Of a DNA stretch of 45,155 bases, positions 7,057 through 13,647 are shown piece after piece. The position numbers and the translations under genes were made by a program. Under the pieces are notes generated by a model. It did no database searches. It saw only the letters and a program-made list of their open reading frames with translations, and was not told the origin of the DNA. The DNA comes from a virus: IMG/VR virus record IMGVR_UViG_3300024999_000175, positions 1 through 45,155 of that record. The stretch is one strand, 5' to 3'. Position 1 is the first letter of the stretch. Every line of letters starts with the position of its first letter.

Positions 7057-8415
7057 ATGTTTCTATCAATAAAAACTAAAGGGACAAATGCTGATAAGTT
7101 ATCTTACGCACTAATGAAGCACCCAGCTAAAATATTTACTAAAGATAATCTTACATGTTTCTTTCCTAAATATTTACAAGATGAATGTGAAGTAGTAATA
7201 TCTTGCAAGTTTCCAGAATACAAACTATGGAAAGAATCTAATGCATATGATATAGACGGCTACGTAACAGATCGGGAGTATGCATTGTCCTCCTTATTTT
7301 TAAAAGAATTGAAGATCTCATTCAATACAGCAATTAACAACAGCTATGCAGAAGACATTATAGAATATAAAGATATAGTTTTTAATTTTGAAATAAAATT
7401 ATTACCTTTTACCACGTCGTTACCAACAGATATAATAGAACAGTTATTTACTGGTTGTGGCTATACTGGTGTGGTGGTTACACAGCTATCAGAAGATATA
7501 GAGTATCTGCGGAATAAATTTAAAGTATATTCTATAGAATATAAATCTATAGGAACCATCTCAGATTTGTTTAGTAAGCTGATGATACTGATTCCTACTG
7601 TAGATAACTACATTCATTTCAATCCAGATGCTGAACTGTTATCAAACCAGTTTGAAAAACATGGGCAGGGCTGGGTGAAGAAGCATCCACTACAGACATT
7701 GATACTAAATAGATTTATGAGGTATAAAAAGAAGTTAGTAGAAAAGTACTTTGCCAATACTACAGAGAACCAGGAAACAGAAACTTCCTTAGAAGAAAAA
7801 GTAAACTTAGAAGAAAAAGTAAACTTAGGAGAACACAGACTGAGGTGGATAGAAGAACAGATAAAAAATCTTAACGTAACTTCAGTGGTTGATTGTGGCT
7901 GTGGGAGCGGAAGATTATTAGAAAGACTAAGTCCTAATAAAAATTTAGAATTATATGGAGTAGATTGTAATCCAACGTCAATAATACATGCTAAGAGACA
8001 TAATAGAAAACTACAGGATAACATATGGTTTAGTTCTTTACTATATAAAGATGAAAAATTATTAAACAAAGATTGCTTTGTGCTGCAAGAGGTTATCGAG
8101 CATATGGAAGAATTTCAATTAAGTAAAAGTATAGATAATATATTTGGTTATTATAAGCCTAAATACGTTCTTATAACTACACCTAATACGTTATATAATA
8201 GTATCTTCGGGATTACTGGGCTGCGGCATAAAGATCATAAGTTTGAGTTTACAGATACAGAGGTGACTAACTGGGCTTTCGGTGTACAAGATAAATATAA
8301 ACAATATCAAGTACTAGAAGTACCCTCCCCTATAGGAGAAGGTAAAGAAGTAACACAAAAAGGAGTCTTAGATTATCCTACGTTTGGAGTTGTGCTTAAG
8401 AGGAGGGCGGTATGA
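7057..8415 (+). CDS. hen1: Hen1 3'-terminal RNA ribose 2'-O-methyltransferase (bacterial type)
   Basis: Bacterial Hen1 methylates the 2'-OH of the 3' end at an RNA break before Pnkp reseals it, so the junction resists re-cleavage. The 452 residues show both domains. The N-terminal Hen1_L domain (1-230) has HPAKIF, YVTDREYALSSLFL, LFTGCGY and ILIPTVDNYIHF. The methyltransferase has motif I VVDCGCGSGRLLERL (277-291), VDCNP (302-306), the metal-binding EVIEHME (345-351; E345, E348, H349), TTPNTLYN (374-381) and RHKDHKFEFT (390-399) with the second metal histidine. All expected ligands are present. A doubled 18-bp unit (7789-7824) lies in the linker. Pnkp parts are encoded at 9673 and 13637. It is followed by a 4-base ATGA overlap with a micro-ORF. 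Confidence 0.92.
   Translation: MFLSIKTKGTNADKLSYALMKHPAKIFTKDNLTCFFPKYLQDECEVVISCKFPEYKLWKESNAYDIDGYVTDREYALSSLFLKELKISFNTAINNSYAEDIIEYKDIVFNFEIKLLPFTTSLPTDIIEQLFTGCGYTGVVVTQLSEDIEYLRNKFKVYSIEYKSIGTISDLFSKLMILIPTVDNYIHFNPDAELLSNQFEKHGQGWVKKHPLQTLILNRFMRYKKKLVEKYFANTTENQETETSLEEKVNLEEKVNLGEHRLRWIEEQIKNLNVTSVVDCGCGSGRLLERLSPNKNLELYGVDCNPTSIIHAKRHNRKLQDNIWFSSLLYKDEKLLNKDCFVLQEVIEHMEEFQLSKSIDNIFGYYKPKYVLITTPNTLYNSIFGITGLRHKDHKFEFTDTEVTNWAFGVQDKYKQYQVLEVPSPIGEGKEVTQKGVLDYPTFGVVLKRRAV
7789..7824 (+). repeat. 18-bp perfect tandem duplication in the Hen1 interdomain linker
   Basis: The unit ttagaagaaaaagtaaac occurs twice in tandem (7789-7806 and 7807-7824) and encodes LEEKVN LEEKVN between the N-terminal domain and the methyltransferase domain. 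It keeps the frame and lengthens a charged linker by six residues. It looks like replication slippage. Confidence 0.9.
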
Positions 8416-8480
8416 AAGTAGTATTAAATGTTTGTGACAGCTATAGTGTAAATTGTCCTAAGTGCTTTCCGAGGTGTTAA
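8412..8480 (+). CDS. 22-residue cysteine-rich micro-ORF
   Basis: A micro-ORF starting in the Hen1 stop codon (ATGA at 8412-8415). The product has four cysteines and ends NCPKCFPRC, a CxxC...C pattern that could hold a metal ion. An AGGAGGGCGG ribosome site (8401-8410) lies just before the ATG. A start-coupled position and a strong site argue that it is translated. Its small size leaves real doubt, and it could also simply be a coupling leader for the next gene. Confidence 0.45.
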   Translation: MKVVLNVCDSYSVNCPKCFPRC

Positions 8481-8483
8481 CAT

Positions 8484-8744
8484 ATGGAACATGTGATTAG
8501 AAATTTTGATAAGGATATGCATGTGTCAAGAGTAACTGTGAAAAACGATTCTACTAGTAGGATTTTTGTATTAGTAATGGAGAATATTAAAATACTCGAT
8601 ACAGCCATTAGTAGTTTACAAAACTTTAGGTACGAATTTAATCAACAATTAATAGTCAAAGCTAATGCCGCACTAAAAGCAAACCACCCATTTAGTATAG
8701 ATAGAGACACAGAAGTTGCCGAAGAAAGAAATCGAGAGGGCTAA
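8484..8744 (+). CDS. Hypothetical protein
   Basis: An 86-residue protein of unknown function. The N-terminal half is probably two short strands (VSRVTVKND, RIFVLVME) and the centre is a helix (DTAISSLQNFRYEFNQQLIVKANAALKA in two pieces). The C-terminus is acidic and charged. A CCGAGG site (8470-8475) is 8 bases before the ATG. It is co-oriented between the Hen1 micro-ORF and the chimeric XRE gene. No family recognised. Confidence 0.6.
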   Translation: MEHVIRNFDKDMHVSRVTVKNDSTSRIFVLVMENIKILDTAISSLQNFRYEFNQQLIVKANAALKANHPFSIDRDTEVAEERNREG

Positions 8745-8779
8745 AGAACTGAGAATTGCCTTCTATCAGGAGAAATGAA

Positions 8780-9382
8780 ATGACAAATAAAACTGCCGCA
8801 GAATGGATGAAAGAAAAAATAGCAAAATATGAAGACTCCTTTGATTTCAAGCACGAAGAGTTGGTATTGGGTATCACCGAACAGATATGCAACGCGATGG
8901 AGGAAAAGGGTATCGACAGGGCGGAGCTGGCTGACAAACTGGGCGTATCTCGCGCTTTTATTTCCAAATTGCTGAACGGGACGCCTAATCTGACCACCGA
9001 GACGTTGCTGAAGATAACACTTGCATTGGGCCGGGAACTAAGCGTAAAGCTGCCTCCAGCCGGTTTTACAACAGCCCATCAGAGTTACACAACTATATCT
9101 AGTCTAGCCAGTAGGCTGGATTCTGCCCCATGTGGGTGGACTAATTGTAACAAAGAACTATGTACAATATTTAAAACAAATGAATTAGCAAGCGATGAAT
9201 GGAAAATGTTACCTCCATGTAAATCTACAGTAGATAATAAATTTATGCTATATGAATTTGGAAGGAGTTATGAAATAGATATCAATGATAACTTAAGTAT
9301 GTTATTATTTCAGATGAAAAATCTTAGCTTAGAAGATGCAATCACAATTACAAAGGTGAAAAATGAAATGGGAAACTTGTAA
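8780..9382 (+). CDS. Chimeric protein: XRE/antitoxin-like HTH fused to phage LEDAI-family domain
   Basis: A 200-residue protein made of two parts. Residues 1-95 resemble bacterial XRE antitoxin-like regulators: WMKEKIAKYEDSFDFKHEEL, then a helix-turn-helix IDRAELADKLGVSRAFISKL (about 47-66), NGTPNLTTETLLKITLALG and LSVKLPP. Residues 105-200 match the window's small cysteine-protein family: WTNCNKELC, a second cysteine, and the end LSLEDAITITKVKNEMG. DNA for the HTH part (about 8870-9065) is GC-rich and uses codons such as CTG, GGC and GCG, unlike the AT-rich flanks, a clear sign of recent capture from a bacterium. AGGAGA (8768-8773) supports the ATG at 8780. It may repress host promoters or mimic an antitoxin; that is inference. 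Confidence 0.82.
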   Translation: MTNKTAAEWMKEKIAKYEDSFDFKHEELVLGITEQICNAMEEKGIDRAELADKLGVSRAFISKLLNGTPNLTTETLLKITLALGRELSVKLPPAGFTTAHQSYTTISSLASRLDSAPCGWTNCNKELCTIFKTNELASDEWKMLPPCKSTVDNKFMLYEFGRSYEIDINDNLSMLLFQMKNLSLEDAITITKVKNEMGNL

Positions 9383-9695
9383 AAAATGTCCTAAATATTT
9401 ATGTGATGAGTATAAAGATAAGACCAAAGATATTAACAGTCCTACTTGGCTTATTTGGATAACTAACATCTTAGTATTCCCGAAATGTGAATGGGGTGTT
9501 ATGGCAAACAAATTTAGACTATATTTAAAAACAGCTGACGCACTTCGTTATGTCCCGCATAAAAATTTTGATACATTAAAAGAATGTATTGATTACATAG
9601 ACAAAAAATTTAAGAAAGAATTAGATTTTGAAAGTGCGCTACAGTTAACTAAAATTAAACAGGGGATAAAGAATGCTAATAAAAATACCAAATAA
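9363..9695 (+). CDS. Small cysteine protein of the LEDAI family
   Basis: A 110-residue member of the window's paralogous small-protein family. The N-terminus MKWETCKKCPKYLC gives a CxxC...C site, with another cysteine in FPKCEWG (about residue 42). A FRLYLK strand follows, and the C-terminus has LDFESALQLTKIKQ, the equivalent of LSLEDAITITKVK in the neighbour upstream. It overlaps the upstream XRE fusion gene by 20 bases and the Pnkp gene by 23 bases, so expression is tightly linked to the RNA-repair genes. No known family. Confidence 0.68.
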   Translation: MKWETCKKCPKYLCDEYKDKTKDINSPTWLIWITNILVFPKCEWGVMANKFRLYLKTADALRYVPHKNFDTLKECIDYIDKKFKKELDFESALQLTKIKQGIKNANKNTK

Positions 9696-11046
9696 TTCTT
9701 TAATAGCAATGGTAGGTATTTCTGGTAGCGGTAAAGACTACTTTGCTAATAAATATTTTAAATCTGTAAGAAATATTAATGCAATAGTATCATCAGATAA
9801 GTGTAGAATAATGTTACATACAGAATATAATAATCTCACACAACAAGAATTACAAAAATTTAACGATGGCGCTTTCACTATTTTCCACGCAATGATAGAA
9901 GCTAAGTTAAAGCATAATCAACTTACAGTAGCTAATGCTACTAATCTTAGCCCTGAGTCTAGACACAAACTAGAGGAAATAGCTAAGGCTAGTCATGTTC
10001 CTATATATTATATAGTAATGAATACTCCACTAGAAACTTGTATTGAAAGAGACAATCTTAGGGATGAGTTTGCTAAAGTAGGGGAAAGCGTGGTCAAAAA
10101 ACACGCAACAAGATTTAAGTCTGCATATTCTTTCCTCGAAAAACAAAATAATGTTTTCATAGTAAACCCAGAAGATGAAATTACTGTAGAATTATTAGAT
10201 ACAAATAATATAATTAATATAGACCACGGAATAGACATAATAGGAGATGTTCATGGAACGTTCTCAGAGCTTAATGAATTACTCGGTAAGTTAGGGTACA
10301 TAATAGGTGGGCAAAAAATATGGCACCCTAGTGGGCGTAAGATAGTATTTGTTGGGGACATTGCAGATCGTGGCCCGGATAATTGGCGGTGTTTAGAACT
10401 GGCTAGACATATGATGGAAAATAACACCGGATGGTGGGTCATGAGCAATCATGATAATAAACTTATGAGATGGCTATCAGGAAGAAAAGTTAGGATAGCG
10501 GACGGCCTACAGAAAACAATAGATCAAATTCCGGAAGAAGCTAAAGAATCTTTAAGAGAGTTTATGTATAAGAATTTAAAATCTTATTATCATTTTAAGC
10601 ATACTAATGGAGAAGAGATAGTAGTAACTCATGGTGCGTTTAATAAAAAATTTATAGGAAAATATCATAGAGACATATCAGATTATTGTATGTATGGTCC
10701 TACCCAAGGAGAAGATGATAATGGTCACCCAATAAGAATTGATTGGGCGAGGTCCTATACTGGTCCGTTTGTAGTCTTTGGTCATGCGGTATGCGGGGTA
10801 TCCCCCAAAAAGTATAAGAACGCAATCAACATCGACACTGGCGCGGTTTTCGGGGGAATGCTAAGTTCTTATTCTTTTCCTGCGAAAGAAATAGTACAAG
10901 TAAAATCTAAGCAAATTTATGATGGTAGTAAACCTGAGTTGTTTGAGATACAGGAGAATACAGATTTAACAATTCAGGATATGATAAATACTTCTATGAT
11001 AGAAGTAGAAAATCATAGAGGCGAAATTATTAATTTGAGGCTATGA
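9673..11046 (+). CDS. pnkp: Pnkp kinase-phosphatase half (5'-OH kinase plus 2',3'-phosphatase)
   Basis: This is the N-terminal two-thirds of bacterial Pnkp as a separate 457-residue protein. The kinase module has the P-loop GISGSGKD (15-22), SSDKCR (the acid/base aspartate), VANATN and an LRDEF...KKHATRF lid; it phosphorylates 5'-OH RNA ends. The calcineurin-type phosphatase has DIIGDVHGTFSEL (about 188-200), FVGDIADRGPD, SNHDNKL, VVTHGAF, VFGHAV and INIDTGAVFGGML; it removes 2',3'-cyclic or 3' phosphates. Two departures from the usual motifs: Asp replaces the Ser/Thr after the P-loop lysine, and Ser replaces Gly in GNHD/E. The tail (LTIQDMINTSMIEVENHRGE) matches the segment just before the ligase domain in full-length Pnkp, so the break is at a domain linker. 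The ligase half is at 13637. Confidence 0.93.
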   Translation: MLIKIPNNSLIAMVGISGSGKDYFANKYFKSVRNINAIVSSDKCRIMLHTEYNNLTQQELQKFNDGAFTIFHAMIEAKLKHNQLTVANATNLSPESRHKLEEIAKASHVPIYYIVMNTPLETCIERDNLRDEFAKVGESVVKKHATRFKSAYSFLEKQNNVFIVNPEDEITVELLDTNNIINIDHGIDIIGDVHGTFSELNELLGKLGYIIGGQKIWHPSGRKIVFVGDIADRGPDNWRCLELARHMMENNTGWWVMSNHDNKLMRWLSGRKVRIADGLQKTIDQIPEEAKESLREFMYKNLKSYYHFKHTNGEEIVVTHGAFNKKFIGKYHRDISDYCMYGPTQGEDDNGHPIRIDWARSYTGPFVVFGHAVCGVSPKKYKNAINIDTGAVFGGMLSSYSFPAKEIVQVKSKQIYDGSKPELFEIQENTDLTIQDMINTSMIEVENHRGEIINLRL

Positions 11047-11264
11047 TGTGGAAAGCATTTATAGTGCCTGAACTTACGCTAGCGTGGGACACAGTAGCTA
11101 ATAACTATATGTTGTATCTCGTATCTGCACAGTACAGGCAGTTTAATACGTATGAAGATGCAATTTGTTACATCTATAATATGGTGTATAATAATGCCCT
11201 AGAACTATCGTTAGAATCTATGATAAAACTTACTAAGGAATATAATAAATTAAAGGCGGCGTAA
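11043..11264 (+). CDS. Small LEDAI-family protein, duplicated copy A
   Basis: A 73-residue protein starting in the Pnkp stop codon (ATGATG). Its C-terminal half (FNTYEDAICYIYNM ... LELSLESMIKLTKEYNK) is nearly the same as that of the next gene, while the N-terminal 33 residues differ. The LSLESMIKLTK segment is the family module seen in several other small proteins of the window. It lacks the N-terminal cysteine cluster of the longer members. Function unknown. Confidence 0.62.
   Translation: MMWKAFIVPELTLAWDTVANNYMLYLVSAQYRQFNTYEDAICYIYNMVYNNALELSLESMIKLTKEYNKLKAA
11142..11250 (+). repeat. 109-bp imperfect direct repeat, copy A (partner 11381-11489)
   Basis: This aligns without gaps to 11381-11489, 239 bases downstream, including exact runs of 20 bases or more such as aatacgtatgaagatgcaat. 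It is the duplicated 3' half of two consecutive small genes; the upstream halves do not match. Confidence 0.85.
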
Positions 11265-11266
11265 TA

Positions 11267-11494
11267 ATGGGACCATATTTTAATCTACCAGAAGTAGAAA
11301 TAAGCACCGTATGCCCAAACAGCTTCCAGCAGTACTTTAGAGTATGGTACGATAAAGAGACTCATGAGAACCGGAATAAATTCAATACGTATGAAGATGC
11401 AATCTGTTACGTATATAATATGACTCTTAATAATGAACTTGAATTGTCATTAGAATCTATGATAAAACTTACTAGAGAATATAATAAAATATGA
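11267..11494 (+). CDS. Small LEDAI-family protein, duplicated copy B
   Basis: A 75-residue paralogue of the preceding gene. The C-terminal module (FNTYEDAICYVYNM ... LELSLESMIKLTREYNK) is conserved at DNA level, whereas the N-terminus (GPYFNLPEVEIS...CPNSFQQYFRVWY) is different and has one cysteine. This suggests a conserved docking helix carrying a variable head. It overlaps the HNH gene by 4 bases (ATGA). Function unknown. Confidence 0.62.
   Translation: MGPYFNLPEVEISTVCPNSFQQYFRVWYDKETHENRNKFNTYEDAICYVYNMTLNNELELSLESMIKLTREYNKI
11381..11489 (+). repeat. 109-bp imperfect direct repeat, copy B (partner 11142-11250)
   Basis: The second copy of the repeat described at 11142-11250; most differences are single-base changes at third codon positions. 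Confidence 0.85.
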
Positions 11495-11805
11495 GTGCAT
11501 CTATCAGACAAAAAATTAAAGATAATAGTGCTTACAAAAATTGGAAAAACGAATTAAAAATTAGTAACGATACTTGCAGGGAGTGCGGTGCCTATTTACT
11601 CCTCGAAGAAAAACAAGTACACCATATGATAGAATTAAACATGTTAATAAAAAATGCTAAATTAAAGTTTACAAACTTAGGTTTGCGCAATAGAGATTTT
11701 ATTAAAAATGTTATAGTAGATGTATTAAAATATCAGCATGATAATAATATAGGAATAATAGTATGTGATGATTGCCATAACAAACTACATGGGAGGTTGG
11801 GATGA
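11491..11805 (+). CDS. HNH endonuclease
   Basis: A 104-residue HNH nuclease. It has the zinc-binding pair CRECG (about residue 29) and CDDC (about residue 94), the first catalytic histidines in QVHHMIELN (about 46-54), and the closing HNKLHGRLG (about 96-104) with the last HNH histidine. A long helical insert lies between the two halves. It cuts DNA and may be a homing or mobility nuclease. It lies in the block separating the two halves of Pnkp, so it is a candidate for the agent that moved that block. It overlaps both neighbours by 4 bases. Confidence 0.82.
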   Translation: MSASIRQKIKDNSAYKNWKNELKISNDTCRECGAYLLLEEKQVHHMIELNMLIKNAKLKFTNLGLRNRDFIKNVIVDVLKYQHDNNIGIIVCDDCHNKLHGRLG

Positions 11806-12440
11806 GAGAATACCATAAAATTAATACAATATACAAAAGGGATGAGCATACTAAGAAAATACTAGAGGGATATTATTCTATTCCTGAATTTGAATATCTT
11901 AAAAATAACATGTGGTCTTTTAGTGAGAAGCTTGATGGAATGTGCATAAGAACTCTATATGATGGTAATCGTATAACATTTGGTGGGAAGACAGATAATG
12001 CTAGTATCCCCGCCAAATTATTAAATAACCTTAATTCATTCTTTCTTCCATTGGAAAATAAATTCAAAGAAATATTTAGAATAGAAGAAGGCGCTCCATG
12101 CAACATATGTCTGTATGGAGAAGGAATAGGCGCAGGTATCCAATCTGGGGGAGGCTATTCTACTGTTCAAAAGTTTGTTTTATTCGATATTAAAATTGGT
12201 GAGTGGTGGCTTCAGCGTAAAGATGTAGAAAATATTGCTAATAAACTAAACTTAGAAATAGTCCCTATTATAGGAGCAGGAACTTTAGATGATGCAGTAA
12301 CTTTAGCTAAAACTGGTATGCAATCTACATATGGAAATTTTAAAGCAGAGGGAATAGTAGCACGTCCTGTCATAGAACTTTTTACACGCGGAGGCCATCG
12401 TATTATAACTAAAATAAAATGTAGAGATTTTAAATCATGA
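11802..12440 (+). CDS. Stand-alone RNA ligase (Rnl2-like nucleotidyltransferase)
   Basis: A 212-residue ATP-dependent RNA ligase of the short RNA_ligase family common in phages. Motif I is SEKLDGMCIR with the adenylation lysine K43. It is followed by FGGKTDNASIP (motif Ia region), LYGEGIG (about 106-112, motif III), FVLFDIKIG (about 127-135, motif IIIa), AEGIVARP (motif IV) and ITKIKCRDF (motif V). It has no C-terminal accessory domain beyond motif V. The enzyme joins 3'-OH and 5'-phosphate RNA ends, the state that the Pnkp kinase-phosphatase leaves. It is separate from the Pnkp-type ligase at 13637, giving the phage two RNA-sealing enzymes. It overlaps both neighbours by 4 bases. Confidence 0.88.
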   Translation: MREYHKINTIYKRDEHTKKILEGYYSIPEFEYLKNNMWSFSEKLDGMCIRTLYDGNRITFGGKTDNASIPAKLLNNLNSFFLPLENKFKEIFRIEEGAPCNICLYGEGIGAGIQSGGGYSTVQKFVLFDIKIGEWWLQRKDVENIANKLNLEIVPIIGAGTLDDAVTLAKTGMQSTYGNFKAEGIVARPVIELFTRGGHRIITKIKCRDFKS

Positions 12441-12811
12441 AAACCCCTATATTATACTATCTTAACAAAGCAAAAATAGAAAGCAAAAAATCAAATCATT
12501 ACAAAGTTAAGATAGGAGCAATACTTGTGAATAAAGGAAAGGTAGTAAGTACTGGTTTTAATAAACTTAGACACAACAGACATAGACAATACAGTAGATG
12601 GCAAAACTCTGTTCACGCTGAAATAGATTGTTTGTTAAAAGCAGGTAACTCCGCCGGAGGAACTTTATATGTTTATAGAGAAAATAAGAATGGCGAATTG
12701 GCTATATGTAAACCTTGTATATTTTGTCAAATACTTATAAGGGAAAAGAATATTAAAAAAATAATATATACTACCTCTTACTACCCTAATTATGTGGAGG
12801 AATATATATGA
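12437..12811 (+). CDS. Cytidine/deoxycytidylate deaminase family protein
   Basis: A 124-residue zinc-dependent deaminase. The HAE motif (SVHAEIDCLL, about residues 56-65) supplies the zinc histidine and catalytic glutamate, and CKPCIFC (about 93-99) gives the PCxxC zinc pair. The core VKIGAILVNKGKVVSTGFNK is typical of the fold. dCMP deamination to dUMP would fit with the dUTPase at the left edge, since both make dUMP for thymidylate synthesis. It is short for a phage dCMP deaminase and lacks an obvious extra allosteric segment, so a free-nucleoside or RNA-editing role cannot be excluded. ATGA overlaps at both ends. Confidence 0.83.
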   Translation: MKTPILYYLNKAKIESKKSNHYKVKIGAILVNKGKVVSTGFNKLRHNRHRQYSRWQNSVHAEIDCLLKAGNSAGGTLYVYRENKNGELAICKPCIFCQILIREKNIKKIIYTTSYYPNYVEEYI

Positions 12812-13164
12812 ATAGTGAATCTTATTTAGAGAAATGGGAAGTTTGCAAAAGGTGCATAAAAGAGATATGTAAAAATGTTCATGACAATACAGATGTGGAC
12901 TATGTTCCTTTAGATAGTGAATTTAGATTTTTAGTTGATGGTGTAAATTTTAATATTGATACGATGTGTATGGCCAGCAGCAGTATTATAGGACATTCTA
13001 TTTCGCCTAGGTTGAGTGGGCCAGTTATTTATGAAAATAAGAGTTTATTATTAATATTTACTTATATATTAAATGATTTTAAGGAATTACAATTAGAAGA
13101 CGCAATTAAAATTACCAACCTAAGAAATAAGCAACTAAAATTTATGGTAGACAAAGGAGAGTAA
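12808..13164 (+). CDS. Small cysteine protein of the LEDAI family
   Basis: A 118-residue family member. The N-terminus KWEVCKRCIKEIC parallels KWETCKKCPKYLC of the protein at 9363. A further cysteine is in DTMCMASSS (about residue 55), and the C-terminus has FKELQLEDAIKITNLRNKQ, the shared module. It overlaps the deaminase gene by 4 bases and is followed directly by the next start codon. Function unknown; the family seems to be specific to this phage group. Confidence 0.68.
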   Translation: MNSESYLEKWEVCKRCIKEICKNVHDNTDVDYVPLDSEFRFLVDGVNFNIDTMCMASSSIIGHSISPRLSGPVIYENKSLLLIFTYILNDFKELQLEDAIKITNLRNKQLKFMVDKGE

Positions 13165-13500
13165 ATGTTAACAGAAAATCTTATGCACAAATGGTACAAT
13201 CTAAAAAGAGAGACTTTACGTACACATAGGTCGCATAGTCCCGCTCTAACATCAGCTTTATCCTCTTTTGGGGTGAATAAAGAATTGACAGAGTACGAGA
13301 GTATACATAAGCTAAATTTTATTACAATAGAAAATAAATGGGATTTTAAATTTGACTGCTGGTTAGACATAGTAGAAAAAAACATTAGTATGTATAAACC
13401 ATCGCAACTGGATACCATAATAAATAATTTCGCTAATAAATTCTATAATGATATTATAAAAGAATTTCCAAAAAAAGAGTTGATATTAAATGAAGAATAA
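13165..13500 (+). CDS. Hypothetical protein
   Basis: A 111-residue protein with no recognised family. It is probably mostly helical (LMHKWYNLKRETLRTH at the start; LDTIINNFANKFYNDIIKEF at the end), with a tryptophan-rich centre (NKWDFKFDCWLDI). The ATG directly follows the previous stop and has AAAGGAGAG upstream. The 3' end overlaps the start of the frameshifted small gene at 13490. Confidence 0.62.
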   Translation: MLTENLMHKWYNLKRETLRTHRSHSPALTSALSSFGVNKELTEYESIHKLNFITIENKWDFKFDCWLDIVEKNISMYKPSQLDTIINNFANKFYNDIIKEFPKKELILNEE

Positions 13501-13647
13501 AAAATAAAAATTAGAAATCCACTAGTAGAAGCTGCTAAATTTAGAAACTCGGCTGGAGTTATGGATAGTAAATATGATAAGCAGAACCGTAATAAATTAA
13601 AAGGAAAACTTAGACAAGAAGTAAAGGAGCTTACTAATGAAAATTGA
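13490..13647 (+). pseudogene. Small conserved basic phage protein, interrupted by a -1 shift in an A6 run
   Basis: ATG at 13490 starts a short frame that stops at 13505. One extra A in the A6 run at 13499-13504, or a ribosomal -1 slip there, joins it to an open frame that runs to the TGA at 13645-13647. The joined product of about 52 residues would read MKNKKIKIRNPLVEAAKFRN and then a basic tail, resembling the small basic NP...A..F..G proteins found in many phages. It may be a sequencing under-call, a real mutation or recoding. The next gene's ribosome site lies inside it. Confidence 0.6.
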
